64,000 bases of DNA from Sphingomonas sp. BK345 (GTDB lineage Bacteria; Pseudomonadota; Alphaproteobacteria; Sphingomonadales; Sphingomonadaceae): positions 372,001 through 436,000 of the forward strand of contig NZ_JACHZX010000001.1 in NCBI RefSeq assembly GCF_014193845.1. The letters are read 5' to 3'. A program made the translations under genes and the position numbers. Below the pieces are notes generated by a model, which worked only from the letters and a program-made list of their open reading frames with translations, did no database searches and was not told the origin of the DNA. Shown here piece after piece: positions 27,198 through 35,885 of the stretch; position 1 is the first letter of the stretch, and each line of letters begins with the position of its first letter.

Positions 27198-27382
27198 TAT
27201 GGCGTCGAGGCAGGTCTCCTGGCTCGCGGGTCGGTGCGGATGGTCTGGCCTTCCCGGCCGCGCGAGCGCGACCAGTGACACGGAGCGACCACCTGCTCGC
27301 CGCTTACAGTTGCGGGGGCAGCGCCGGCATCGCACCGGCTTCCCGTCTTAGCTCCGGCGCGGCGAACCGACCGGAGAACCTT
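27198..27382 (-). promoter_or_regulatory. Cobalamin riboswitch
   Basis: Read on the minus strand, the leader contains GGGAAGCCGGTGCGATGCC, then CTGCCCCCGCAACTGTAAGC, then a variable stem, and ends with the B12 box GCCAGGAGACCTGCC at about 27207-27222. These are the invariant core blocks of the cobalamin (AdoCbl-type) riboswitch, in the right order and spacing. It should lower expression of the TonB receptor at 24916 when cobalamin is plentiful. About 105 nt of GC-rich sequence separates it from the start codon, enough for an expression platform. Boundaries are approximate. Confidence 0.93.
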
Positions 27383-27425
27383 GACCTGCGTCGCATCGAC
27401 GAGACGAAACCGCGCGTCAAGGCTA

Positions 27426-27445
27426 ATATAAAGAAAGCTTTATAT
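27426..27445. promoter_or_regulatory. Inverted repeat ATATAAAG-AAAG-CTTTATAT, promoter/operator candidate
   Basis: A perfect 8-bp inverted repeat with a 4-bp spacer, strikingly AT-rich for this genome, between the divergent TonB receptors. On the minus strand TATATT (27425-27430) could be the -10 element of the riboswitch transcript. A second short palindrome, GAATG-CC-CATTC, lies at 27454-27465. Confidence 0.5.
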
Positions 27446-27490
27446 CTCGCGGAGAATGCCCATTCGCCTTGAAGCCCCGCACTCAACTAC

Positions 27491-27509
27491 GCAAACGATT
27501 CTCATTAGC
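27491..27509. promoter_or_regulatory. Fur box candidate upstream of fiu
   Basis: GCAAACGATTCTCATTAGC matches about 13 of 19 positions of the classical Fur box and is close to the ATTCTCATT core common in alphaproteobacterial Fur/RirA-type sites. It lies about 50 bp before the fiu start and should make the fiu-to-apbE operon iron-repressed. Confidence 0.6.
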
Positions 27510-27559
27510 CTTGACTCTGCAAATCGGTCGCAATATCGCTTCGGTAACAGGGGGCTACA

Positions 27560-29929
27560 ATGTTGAAAAATGGACCGACCTTCCTGGCGCTCTCGTGCGT
27601 CGGGTTCATCGCTTCCGCGCCTGCCGCGGCGGATCCCGGCACGCCCACGGCGATCGCGGCGCAGGATCGCACCGACGGACGCGACGACATCATCGTCAAC
27701 GGGGCTCCGGCTGAACCGGCGAAGCTAGAGAGCCCGAAGTCGACCTCGGCGCTGATCGACCTGCCGCAGACCGTCACCGTCCTCAACGACCAGACGATCC
27801 GCAAGCAGAATCTCCAGACGCTCCGCGACGCGCTGCAGACGATCCCCGGCATCACCTTCGGGGCCGGCGAGGGTGGCGGCGGCTACGGCGACAACATCAT
27901 CCTGCGCGGTTATTCCGCCACCAACGACATCACCGTCGACGGCGTGCGCGACAGCGGCCAGTACAGCCGCACCGACCCGTTTAACCTCCAGCAGATCGAG
28001 GTCTACAACGGCGCCAACAGCGTCTTCAACGGCTCGGGCTCGGTCGGCGGCACGATCAACCTGGTGTCGAAGGTGCCGACGCCGCGCGATCTCACCGTCG
28101 TGCAAGGCTCGATCGGCACCGACGATTATTACCGCGCCGCGATCGACGCCAACAAGCGCGTCGGCGACGACGTCGCGGTGCGGCTCAACGCCGCCTATCA
28201 CCGCAACGACGTGCCCGGGCGCGACGTCGAGAAGTTCGAACGCTGGGGCGTGGCGCCCGCGGTGACGATCGGGATCGACGGGCCGACCAGCCTGACGCTC
28301 GCCTATGTCCACCAGGAGGACGACAACACGCCTTACTACGGCGTGCCCTTCTTCCGTACCGCTCTGTCGAGCGGCCTGCTGCCCGGTGCGGACCGCTCGG
28401 CCTATTACGGCATCGTCAACCTCGACAGGCAGGACCAAGTGCTCGACCGCGCGACCGCCACCTTCCGCCACGCGGTCAGCGAGGCGGTGTCGGTGCGCAA
28501 CCTGACGCGCTGGCAGCACGTCGTGCAGAACGGCGTCACCAGCGCGCCGCAGGGTACCTTCTGCCTCGCCGGGGTCGCGCTCCAGCCGACCGGCGCCGCC
28601 TGCCCCGCCGGCCTCGCGCCCGGCGAGTGGCGACCGTCGGGGCCGCGCGGACTGGTCCGCGATCAGGAAGCGCAGCTACTCTATAACCAGACCGACCTGC
28701 GTGTCGTGACGGGTGCCGAGGGCGGCATCCGCAACACGCTCAACCTCGGTTTCTCGGGCGCGATCGAGGATTACGCGATCACGACCGCCTCGCTGTTGCG
28801 CAATCCCGACGGTTCGGCGGTGACGCCGCTGCCAGTGCTGTCGATCGCGAACCCGGACACGACGTGGCGCGGGCCGCTTCACCGCACCGTCACCGCGCAG
28901 GCGCGCGGCGAGACGCGCAACCTCGCCGTCTACGCCTTCGACACGCTCGAGCTCGGCCGCTTCGTCGAGCTGAACGGCGGCGTGCGCTGGGAGTCGCAGC
29001 ATGCGACCTTCCGCAACCTGCCGCTGGCGGTCGTGCCGCCCGGCGCGACGCAGGTGACCGAACTGGCCCAGCGGTCGCAGCAGAGCCGCGAGCGGCTCTT
29101 CTCCTATCGCGGCGGCGTGGTGCTGCACCCGGTGCGGAAGGTCAGCGTCTATGCCAGCTACGGCAACGCCAAGACGCCCTCCTCCACGACGGTGAGGCTC
29201 GGCTGTGGCGCGCCGGTGGTGCAGGTGATCGACGGTGCCGCCGTCACCTACGACCCCTGCCAGGTCGCGCCCGAGACCGCGCGCAACTACGAGGCCGGTG
29301 TCAAGGCCAGCGTGTTCGGGCGGCTCGAGCTCACCGCCGCGGTGTTCCGCAACGAGCGCACCAACTATCGCGTCCCCTCGGTCGACCCCGCGCTGCCTTC
29401 GTCGACACAGGTGCTCGACGGTCGCAGCCGCGTCGACGGGGTCGCGCTGGGCGCATCGGGCGCGATCACGCCGGCATGGACGATCTTCGCCAATTACACC
29501 TACCTCGACGGCACGATCCGCCAGTCGGTGTCGGACCGCTGCCTCGCCGCGCCGAGCGTGGCATGCGGCAACTCGTCCGCGGTGCCAGACCCGCAGCGCG
29601 GCAGCCGGCTGACGCAGACGCCCGAACACTCGGGCAGCCTGTTCACCACCTACCGCCTCCCGTTCGGGCTCGAGCTCGGCTACGGCCTGACCTACCAGGG
29701 CGGCTTCGCCATCGCCGCCGCGTCGCTCGCAGCGCCGGCACAGCCGCTGGTGGACGACTACCTAATCCACCGCGCCTATCTCGCCTACACCTTCGCGGGC
29801 GGGCTGACCGCGCAGCTCAACGTCCAGAACGTCGGCAACGAGCGCTATTACACGGGCGTGCGCAACAACGGCTGGGCGGTGCCGGGCGACGCGCGCTCGG
29901 CGGTGCTCAGCCTCTTCTACAACTTTTGA
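27560..29929 (+). CDS. fiu: Catecholate siderophore TonB-dependent receptor Fiu-like
   Basis: 789 residues: signal peptide to about 23, then the plug [60 protein letters not shown] and [20 protein letters not shown], and the barrel. The stretch [19 protein letters not shown] is close to the corresponding part of E. coli Fiu. These receptors take up ferric catecholates such as dihydroxybenzoylserine. A GGGGG ribosome site lies just before the ATG and a Fur box about 50 bp upstream. piuC follows after 34 bp, the classical fiu-ybiX pairing, and supports the assignment. First gene of a six-gene iron operon. Confidence 0.88.
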   Translation: MLKNGPTFLALSCVGFIASAPAAADPGTPTAIAAQDRTDGRDDIIVNGAPAEPAKLESPKSTSALIDLPQTVTVLNDQTIRKQNLQTLRDALQTIPGITFGAGEGGGGYGDNIILRGYSATNDITVDGVRDSGQYSRTDPFNLQQIEVYNGANSVFNGSGSVGGTINLVSKVPTPRDLTVVQGSIGTDDYYRAAIDANKRVGDDVAVRLNAAYHRNDVPGRDVEKFERWGVAPAVTIGIDGPTSLTLAYVHQEDDNTPYYGVPFFRTALSSGLLPGADRSAYYGIVNLDRQDQVLDRATATFRHAVSEAVSVRNLTRWQHVVQNGVTSAPQGTFCLAGVALQPTGAACPAGLAPGEWRPSGPRGLVRDQEAQLLYNQTDLRVVTGAEGGIRNTLNLGFSGAIEDYAITTASLLRNPDGSAVTPLPVLSIANPDTTWRGPLHRTVTAQARGETRNLAVYAFDTLELGRFVELNGGVRWESQHATFRNLPLAVVPPGATQVTELAQRSQQSRERLFSYRGGVVLHPVRKVSVYASYGNAKTPSSTTVRLGCGAPVVQVIDGAAVTYDPCQVAPETARNYEAGVKASVFGRLELTAAVFRNERTNYRVPSVDPALPSSTQVLDGRSRVDGVALGASGAITPAWTIFANYTYLDGTIRQSVSDRCLAAPSVACGNSSAVPDPQRGSRLTQTPEHSGSLFTTYRLPFGLELGYGLTYQGGFAIAAASLAAPAQPLVDDYLIHRAYLAYTFAGGLTAQLNVQNVGNERYYTGVRNNGWAVPGDARSAVLSLFYNF

Positions 29930-29963
29930 GCCGCGCGGTAACGGACCCGGACGGAGCACGCGC

Positions 29964-30647
29964 ATGCTGATCGCCATCCCCAACGTGCTCGACGCCGCCG
30001 CGCTCGTGCGCGTCCGCGCGATCATCGACGCCGGCGAGTGGGTCGACGGCAACGTCACCTCGGGTCCGCAGTCGGCGCTCGCCAAGCGCAACCGCCAGCT
30101 GCCCGAGGACTCGAGCGCCGCGCGTGAAGCCGGCGGGATGATCCTCGATGCGCTCGGGCGCACGCCGCTGTTCGTCGCGGCGGCGCTGCCGCTCAAGGTC
30201 TTCCCGCCGCTGTTCAACCGCTACGGGGGTGGCGAGGACTTCGGCCTCCACGTCGACAACGCGATCCGGATGAAGCGCGGGACCGACTTCCGCCTCCGCT
30301 CCGACCTGTCGGCGACTCTCTTCCTCGAGGATCCGGACGGCTATGACGGCGGCGAGCTGGTGATCGAGGACCAGTTCGGGCCGCAGTCGGTCAAGCTGCC
30401 GGCGGGGCACCTCGTGCTCTATCCCGCGTCCAGCCTGCACCGCGTCACCCCGGTCACGCGCGGCGAGCGCGTGGCGAGCTTCTTCTGGCTCCAGTCGATG
30501 GTGCGCGACGACGGCGAGCGCCGCACGCTGTTCGAGCTCGATCGCGCGATCCAGGCGGTCGCGACCGACCGCGGTCACGGCGACGGCGCGGTGGTGCAGC
30601 TCACCGGCGTCTACCACAACCTGCTGCGCCGCTGGGCCGACGCGTGA
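29964..30647 (+). CDS. piuC: PKHD-type Fe(II)/2-oxoglutarate hydroxylase PiuC/YbiX
   Basis: 227 residues, close to the family length. The double-stranded beta-helix carries the iron ligands His96 and Asp98 (GLHVDNA) and His159 (SLHRVTP), and a 2-oxoglutarate-binding Arg near 169 (TRGER). The N-terminal [14 protein letters not shown] and RNRQLPED segments are typical of YbiX. The physiological substrate is not established; the gene is almost always next to a catecholate-siderophore receptor. It ends in a 4-bp GTGA overlap with the PepSY gene, so the two are translationally coupled. Confidence 0.93.
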   Translation: MLIAIPNVLDAAALVRVRAIIDAGEWVDGNVTSGPQSALAKRNRQLPEDSSAAREAGGMILDALGRTPLFVAAALPLKVFPPLFNRYGGGEDFGLHVDNAIRMKRGTDFRLRSDLSATLFLEDPDGYDGGELVIEDQFGPQSVKLPAGHLVLYPASSLHRVTPVTRGERVASFFWLQSMVRDDGERRTLFELDRAIQAVATDRGHGDGAVVQLTGVYHNLLRRWADA

Positions 30648-31279
30648 GCGTCGCGGGGCGCAAGCCGGCCGCGAGACGCTGGCGCTCCTGGTGGCTAAAG
30701 CAGCTCCACACATGGCACTGGGTCAGCGCGGCGGTCTCGCTGGTGGCGATGCTGCTGTTCGCGCTCACCGGGATCACGCTCAACCACGCCGCCAGCATCG
30801 CCGCCACGCCCGCGGTGACCGAGCGCGCCGCGGTGCTGCCCGCGCCACTGCGCCACCAGCTCGCCGGTGCGCACGCCAGAGACGCGCCGCTGCCGCTCGC
30901 GGTCGCCGAGGCGGTCGCGCGCGCGGTCGGCGTCGACCCGACCGCGCGCCCCGCCGAATGGTCCGACGGCGAGGTCTATGTCGCGCTGCCGCGCCCCGGC
31001 GGCGACGCCTGGGTCAGCGTCGATCGCTCGACCGGGTCGATTACCGCGGAGATCACCGACCGCGGCTGGGTCTCCTACCTCAACGACCTGCACAAGGGGC
31101 GCAACGCCGGCGCCGCCTGGTTCTGGTTCATCGACCTGTTCGCGGCAGCCTGCGTACTCTTCACGCTGACCGGGCTGCTGCTCCTCCACCTCCACGCGCG
31201 CCATCGCCGCGCCACCTGGCCGCTCGTTGCGCTCGGCCTCGCCGCGCCGGCGCTGATCGCGCTCTTCCTGATCCACTGA
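30644..31279 (+). CDS. PepSY-associated transmembrane protein
   Basis: 211 residues: a basic N-terminus, one TM helix (about 25-47), a periplasmic PepSY-like domain ([46 protein letters not shown]) and two TM helices (about 160-182 and 190-208). His residues in HTWHW and [10 protein letters not shown] near the membrane could bind haem, as in PepSY-type ferric-siderophore reductases. I infer a role in moving electrons across the inner membrane to ferric siderophores. GTG start at 30644 overlapping piuC; DUF2271 follows 13 bp later. Confidence 0.85.
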   Translation: MSVAGRKPAARRWRSWWLKQLHTWHWVSAAVSLVAMLLFALTGITLNHAASIAATPAVTERAAVLPAPLRHQLAGAHARDAPLPLAVAEAVARAVGVDPTARPAEWSDGEVYVALPRPGGDAWVSVDRSTGSITAEITDRGWVSYLNDLHKGRNAGAAWFWFIDLFAAACVLFTLTGLLLLHLHARHRRATWPLVALGLAAPALIALFLIH

Positions 31280-31292
31280 GAGGACCCCGCCC

Positions 31293-31769
31293 ATGCGCCC
31301 TTCCCTACTCGTGCTCGTCGCCGGCACCGTGGCGACCCCCGCCGTGGCGGGTACCGTCAGCGTCACCGTGCCGCGTCTCGCCGTCGCCGAATACCATCGC
31401 CCCTACGTCGCGGTGTGGCTCGAGCCCGCGGCTGGCGGGCCGGCGCGGACGCTCGCGCTCTGGTATGACGTCAAGAAGAGCGGCGCCGAGCCCGGCACCA
31501 AGTGGCTCGCCGACCTGCGCGGCTGGTGGCGCAAGGGCGGCCGCAGCCTGCACCTCCCCGCCGACGGCGTCAGCGGCGCGACGCGACCGCCCGGCGTCCA
31601 CACCATCGCGCTGCCCGCCGACGTTCGCCCGGGCGCCTATGTCCTGCACGTCGAGGCGGCGCGCGAGACCGGCGGACGCGAGCTGGTCCAGGTGCCGCTC
31701 ACGGTCCCCGGCACAGGGCGCGCTGGCGGTAGCCACGAGCTCGGCGCCGTCACCGTCACTGCCCGCTGA
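31293..31769 (+). CDS. DUF2271 periplasmic protein with an ApbE flavinylation motif
   Basis: 158 residues: signal peptide MRPSLLVLVAGTVATPAVA, then VTVPRLAVAEYHRPYVAVWL, TLALWYDVKKSG, KWLADLRGWWRK and a beta-rich end, the DUF2271 pattern. Residues 91-97 read DGVSGAT, matching the D-x-x-(S/T)-G-A-T sequence that ApbE modifies with FMN on the final Thr (T97 here). apbE is the last gene of this operon. I infer a flavinylated periplasmic electron carrier working with the PepSY membrane protein; the FMN attachment is predicted, not shown. AGAGGA precedes the ATG. Confidence 0.85.
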   Translation: MRPSLLVLVAGTVATPAVAGTVSVTVPRLAVAEYHRPYVAVWLEPAAGGPARTLALWYDVKKSGAEPGTKWLADLRGWWRKGGRSLHLPADGVSGATRPPGVHTIALPADVRPGAYVLHVEAARETGGRELVQVPLTVPGTGRAGGSHELGAVTVTAR

Positions 31770-31788
31770 CCCGACCGGAGGCCTTCCC

Positions 31789-32634
31789 ATGATCGCACGT
31801 TCCCGCTTCCTCGTCGCCGCGGCGCTGCTCGCGCTGCCGGCCGCCGTCTCGGCGCATCGCATGTGGCTGCTGCCCTCGGGTACGATCTTCTCCGGCACCG
31901 ACGGCTGGGTGACGGTCGACAGCGCGGTGTCGAATGACCTGTTCTACGCCGACCACCAGCCCGGCCGGCTGGAGAACGTGCGGATCTGGCAGCCTGACGG
32001 CACGCCAGGCGCACTCCAGAACGGCGCCACCGGTCGCTATCGCTCGGTGTTCGACGTCCGGCTCGACAAGCCCGGCACCTGGAAGATCGGCGGTGAAATG
32101 TCGGGAATGATGGGCAGCTTCAAGGTCGGCGGCGTGGAGAAGCGGGTTGGCGGCCGCGGCGGCCCGCCGACGAGCGCGGGAGGACCGCGCCAGCCGCCGC
32201 TGACGGTCGCCGACATTCCCGCCGACGCGACCGATGTGCGCCTGACCGAGGTGTCCGCGCGCAACGAGATCTTCGTCACCGCCGGCGAGCCGACCCGCGC
32301 CGTGCTGCGGCCGAGCGGCAGGGGGCTCGAGATCGACTATGTCACCCATCCCGACGAACTGGTCGCGGGCGAGACGGCGCGCTTCCGCTTCCTGGTCGAC
32401 GGCCAACCCGCCGCCGCGCTCAAGGTGATCGTGGTGCCCGGCGGGAAGCGCTACCGCGACGCCGAGGGCGCGCGCGAGCTGACCACAGCGGCAGACGGCA
32501 CGCTCGCGATCGACTGGCCGGGCGCGGGCATGTACTGGCTCAACGCGACGTTGACCGACGCGCGCGCGACCGCGCCGCGCGCGACGCAGCGGCGGATGAG
32601 CTACACCACCACGCTCGAGGTGATGACGCCCTGA
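31789..32634 (+). CDS. DUF4198 periplasmic protein
   Basis: 281 residues with a signal peptide (FLVAAALLALPAAVSA), then HRMWLLPSGTIFSGTDGWVT, the family-typical mature start with His directly after cleavage. A Gly-rich loop (GGRGGPPTSAGGPRQP) separates two beta-sandwich halves; the second holds PDELVAGETARFRFLVDGQP. DUF4198 proteins are linked to metal (nickel, cobalt or iron) uptake. The mature N-terminal His could bind metal. I chose the ATG at 31789 (CCGGAGG upstream); the long frame running upstream through the PepSY and DUF2271 genes is spurious. Its stop overlaps the apbE start by one base (TGATG). Confidence 0.87.
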   Translation: MIARSRFLVAAALLALPAAVSAHRMWLLPSGTIFSGTDGWVTVDSAVSNDLFYADHQPGRLENVRIWQPDGTPGALQNGATGRYRSVFDVRLDKPGTWKIGGEMSGMMGSFKVGGVEKRVGGRGGPPTSAGGPRQPPLTVADIPADATDVRLTEVSARNEIFVTAGEPTRAVLRPSGRGLEIDYVTHPDELVAGETARFRFLVDGQPAAALKVIVVPGGKRYRDAEGARELTTAADGTLAIDWPGAGMYWLNATLTDARATAPRATQRRMSYTTTLEVMTP

Positions 32635-33608
32635 TGCCGCCGCCTCGGATCGCGCTGCCGCCGGCGATCGATCCGGCGGCGCTGGCGTCGCACGATCCCG
32701 CCGCGCGGATCGAACTGATCGAGGGCGAGACGATGGGAACGACGTGGCGCGTGCGCTACGCCGGCCGGGTCGCGCCGGGGGCCGCCGCGGCCGCGATCAC
32801 GGCTCGGCTCGCGGCGCTGGTCGACCAGATGAGCCACTGGGAGCCCGGCTCCGCGCTGTCGCGTTTCAACGACGCGCCTGCCGACAGCTGGCATGAGCTG
32901 CCCGCGGACCTCGCGCGCGTCGTCGACCTCGCGCTCGCGCTCGCGGAGCGGAGCGGTGGCGCCTTCGATCCAGCGATCGGCGCGCTGGTCGACGTCTGGG
33001 GCTTCGGCCCGGCCGGCGCTCGCATCCCGCCTAGGCCGCGGGAGATCGCGGACGCGCTAGCGCGCGGCGGGTGGCGCCGGCTGGAGTGGGACGCGCCGCG
33101 GCGACGGCTTCGGCAGCCCGGGGGCGTGCGGCTCGACCTGTCGGGCATCGCCAAGGGATATGCGGTCGACGCCGTGGCCGATCTGCTGGGCGAGCTGGGC
33201 CTGCGTCACTGTCTCGTAGAGATTGGCGGCGAGCTCGTCGGTCGCGGTTGGCGACCTGACGGCGACCCCTGGTGGGTCGATCTCCAGGCGTCACCCGTAG
33301 CGTGTGTGCCGCCGATCCGGGTGGCCGCGCACCAGCTCGCGGTGGCCACCTCCGGAACCTACGTCCGCGGCGCGCATAATATCGACCCGCGCACCGGGCT
33401 ACCGCCCGCGCACGCCACCGTCTCAGCCAGCGTGATCGCGCCTACCGCAACGCTGGCCGACGCGCTCGCCACGATCGCGCTCGTCGCCGCGCCCGCAGAG
33501 GTGATGACGCTAGACTATCCTATCCGGCTGATCGTCAGGACCAGCGACGGCTATCAGGAACTGCTCTCGCGTCGACTCAATGAGATGCTGACGCCGGAGG
33601 ATTGCTGA
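32634..33608 (+). CDS. apbE: FAD:protein FMN transferase ApbE
   Basis: 324 residues with ApbE landmarks in order: GETMGTTWRVRYAG, SHWEPGSALSRFND, LALAERSGGAFDPAIGALVD, LDLSGIAKGYAVDAVADLL, EIGGELVGRG and VATSGTYVRGAHNIDPRTGL. ApbE moves FMN from FAD to a Thr in a D-x-x-(S/T)-G-A-T motif using Mg2+; the DUF2271 product of this operon has such a motif. No signal peptide or lipobox is obvious at the chosen start, unusual for an enzyme with a periplasmic target. One-base TGATG overlap with the DUF4198 gene. Last gene of the fiu operon. Confidence 0.92.
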   Translation: MPPPRIALPPAIDPAALASHDPAARIELIEGETMGTTWRVRYAGRVAPGAAAAAITARLAALVDQMSHWEPGSALSRFNDAPADSWHELPADLARVVDLALALAERSGGAFDPAIGALVDVWGFGPAGARIPPRPREIADALARGGWRRLEWDAPRRRLRQPGGVRLDLSGIAKGYAVDAVADLLGELGLRHCLVEIGGELVGRGWRPDGDPWWVDLQASPVACVPPIRVAAHQLAVATSGTYVRGAHNIDPRTGLPPAHATVSASVIAPTATLADALATIALVAAPAEVMTLDYPIRLIVRTSDGYQELLSRRLNEMLTPEDC

Positions 33609-33655
33609 CGACATCGTTCAAGGACGGCTGCGTTATCAGCGTTGGGTGGCCCTCG

Positions 33656-33800
33656 AGACCCAGAAGCGGTCATTCCCGACACACTGCCCGCCTCCGAACT
33701 CCGGTCATCTGTTCATGTCGGCGTCCGAGGCATTCGGCCACTCGGCGCAGCTGTCTGACTGGCTCAATCTGGCAGGAAAGCGAACATTCGCGTCGCCAGC
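33656..33800 (+). repeat. Dispersed intergenic repeat, copy 7 (extended form)
   Basis: The core GACCCAGAAGCGGTCATTCC ... GAACTCCGGTCATCTGTTCA is followed by CGTCCGAGGCATTCGGCCAC and GGCAGGAAAGCGAACATTCG. One of the best-preserved extended units. It begins about 50 bp after apbE and fills much of the ~300-bp gap before the convergent NmrA-type gene; nothing else is seen there. Confidence 0.75.
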
Positions 33801-33908
33801 AGCACACGTTTGAACTTTCGATCACCCGGGCCGACGATTGCGGCGTGGCGATCATAGGTCGAGAGCTTCAGCCGCACATCGTTCCGTTCCGGACGGAAAG
33901 CAGGCGGG

Positions 33909-34772
33909 TCAGGCGGCTCTGGCGAATGCGTCGCGGTGATCGCGCAGGAAGCTCGCGAAGTCCTTCGGGGGCTGGCCGGTCAGGCGTTCGACTTCGCCGG
34001 TCGGATCAATGTCGTGGTGGCCTGCCACCATGTCGCTGAACTGCGCGATGAGCCCATTGGCCATCCAACGTGAGTTGCCAGTCAGCCGCAGGACCGTGCG
34101 GAACACCGGCACAGGCAGATCGAGGTAGCGCACGTTGCGCTCCGTCACCTTCGACAGTTGCGCGGCAGCGTCCTTCATGTCGAAGGTCTGCGGCCCGGTC
34201 AGGAAATAGGTCGCGCGGCTGTGCCCGTCTTGCGTCAGCACGGTTGCGGCGACCCGCGCAATGTCGCGCGAGTCGATCCAGGACACCGACCCCTTGCCGG
34301 CACCGAGCGGCAGATAGCCCTTAGCCACCGGTTTGGTGAACCACAGGAAGTTCTGCATGAACGCCGTCGGCATCAGGATGGTCCAGTCGACGCCGGAAGC
34401 GCGCAGGTGATGATCGATCAGCGCATGCGCTCTGGCCCAGGGAATTTTCGACCGCACGTTACAGTCCGACGCGGAGATCTTCACGATCCGACCGACGCCT
34501 GCGAGCCTGGCCGCGTCGATCGCCGCCGTCTCCCGCGCGACCTGGGGCGGCTCAGGCGCGGTGACGAGGAACAGCGTGTCGATGCCGGTCATTGCGGCCG
34601 TCAACGTCCCGGGTCGGTCGAGGTCGCCGAGCACCGCGTCCACGCCATCGTGGCGGAAGCGATCGATCTGCTCCTGCTTGCGGGCCATCCCGCGGAACGG
34701 CGCGCCTGCTTGCTTGAGCTGCCGGCAGACCTCGCCGCCGATGCCGCCGGTGGCGCCTAGAACCAAGATCAT
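33909..34772 (-). CDS. NmrA-type NAD(P)-binding oxidoreductase
   Basis: 287 residues, an atypical SDR. It opens MILVLGATGGIGGEV (nucleotide-binding Gly-rich loop), has GMARKQEQIDRF where quinone-reductase-like members bind NADP phosphate, VLGDLDRPGTL, TLFLVTAPEP and DWTILMPTAFMQNFL. It lacks the YxxxK pair, fitting NmrA/QOR2-like sensors or reductases. Its ATG overlaps the stop of the upstream MarR gene (ATGA), so regulator and enzyme are co-translated; a redox-active or phenolic ligand is plausible. Confidence 0.86.
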   Translation of the reverse strand: MILVLGATGGIGGEVCRQLKQAGAPFRGMARKQEQIDRFRHDGVDAVLGDLDRPGTLTAAMTGIDTLFLVTAPEPPQVARETAAIDAARLAGVGRIVKISASDCNVRSKIPWARAHALIDHHLRASGVDWTILMPTAFMQNFLWFTKPVAKGYLPLGAGKGSVSWIDSRDIARVAATVLTQDGHSRATYFLTGPQTFDMKDAAAQLSKVTERNVRYLDLPVPVFRTVLRLTGNSRWMANGLIAQFSDMVAGHHDIDPTGEVERLTGQPPKDFASFLRDHRDAFARAA

Positions 34773-35269
34773 GACAGGGTTTCCTCATCGGTGTGGGAGA
34801 CAGAGGCCGATGCGTCTTCGACACGATCGAGCCGCTCTGTGATGACGGCAATCATCTCGTTCAGCGTGGCGTTCGCGGCTTGCAGGCGCTCGCTCCCGAT
34901 CCGGTCCGCGATGGCCTGGTCGAGGGGCGCAACCACGTTTTCCGCCTCGACGACTGCTTCCAGGCCGGCGGGCGTGAGAACGACTAGCTTGGCGCGCTGG
35001 TGGTGAGGGTTGCTCTGGAACTCCACCAGCCCTCGCGCCGCGAGCACATCGACAATGCGCTGCACCGCTTGCCGCGTCAGGCCCATGTTACGGGCAATCG
35101 AGGCGGTAGGCAGCGGCATGGGCGAGTAGCGCAGCGCCGCCAGCACCTGCCACCAGGCGCTGGTCAGGCCGAGATGCGCGACCAGCTCGTTGCCGGCACT
35201 GACAAGCCGACCATTGGCAGCGAAGACCGCCAACGCTAGCTCGCGCACGTCATTGTTCACAATCGACAT
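34769..35269 (-). CDS. MarR-family transcriptional regulator
   Basis: 166 residues. The winged-helix core includes HLGLTSAWWQVLAALRYS, PLPTASIARNMGLTRQAVQR, IVDVLAARGLVEFQSNPHHQ and RAKLVVLTPAGLEAV; dimerisation helices occupy both ends. It probably represses its own operon with the NmrA-type gene until a small phenolic or oxidant ligand binds. A palindrome (35290-35305) lies about 20 bp upstream of its start. Confidence 0.9.
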   Translation of the reverse strand: MSIVNNDVRELALAVFAANGRLVSAGNELVAHLGLTSAWWQVLAALRYSPMPLPTASIARNMGLTRQAVQRIVDVLAARGLVEFQSNPHHQRAKLVVLTPAGLEAVVEAENVVAPLDQAIADRIGSERLQAANATLNEMIAVITERLDRVEDASASVSHTDEETLS

Positions 35270-35289
35270 ACGACAACGCGCTTCCGATA

Positions 35290-35305
35290 TGACATCATCC
35301 TGTCA
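35290..35305. promoter_or_regulatory. Candidate MarR operator TGACA-TCATCC-TGTCA
   Basis: A perfect 5-bp inverted repeat with a 6-bp spacer directly upstream of the marR-like gene; on the minus strand it overlaps a -35-like TTGACA. The position suits autorepression. Confidence 0.4.
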
Positions 35306-35885
35306 AATGAAGCTATAGGCGTTCGGTTCCGCGGGTCGCGTAAGCTGACATTCAGGACGTCACACAACCGGTCGGGGGCGACGCCGGCGCGCCCGCGCGG
35401 CTTGTGCAAGGCTAGTAGGCCTCAAATCCGTCCTGGGATGCCGCTCGTGAGATGGGCACCTTGCCTCGGCTTTGACCGGCTTCGTGCTGAGAGCTGACGT
35501 GCGGCGCCGGACAATTTTGTCCGGTATTGGGCGCTTGCGGCTACCTACCCTCTCCAGCGGACGGACCCATAAGCAGTCACTCAGAAGGTTCTGATCGCTT
35601 CTCAACTCCAGCCGCTCGTTCATGTTTCAACACGGCGCCCTAAGCCGATGCGAACCTCCTCGGTTCATTGCACAAATGCGGGTCTCTTAGTTCACGATGC
35701 CCAAGGTCGGTGACACTCCGATCGAGCTCACGCTAGACCTAAGTCTGACGATCTTCCTTTGTTTTTCCAGCTTGGTTGCCTTGCGCTAACCAGCCTTAAA
35801 GCGTTGCTGTGTATGGCTTTCCTCGGCGCTACGCATCGATCGCTGATGAGCTGAATACGGTAAAGAGGGCTGGAAAGCTGGTTCA
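35306..35885. other. 580-bp intergenic region between the MarR operon and a GGDEF-EAL gene
   Basis: No convincing gene. It holds repeat copy 8 (35564-35623). The final ~200 bp are less GC-rich and should contain the promoter of the PAS-GGDEF-EAL gene. Confidence 0.5.
35564..35623 (+). repeat. Dispersed intergenic repeat, copy 8
   Basis: GACCCATAAGCAGTCACTCA through CTCCAGCCGCTCGTTCATG. On the opposite strand an open frame starts MNERLELRSDQNLLSD and runs 87 codons, the best example of the M-N-E frame. Its middle (AGAAGGTTCTGATCGCTTCTCAACTC) nearly matches copy 10. Confidence 0.75.

Noticed and set aside
30691-31788. 5' part of a 647-residue plus-strand open frame
   Set aside because: It runs out of frame through the PepSY and DUF2271 genes; only the part from 31789 (DUF4198) has a signal peptide and family match.
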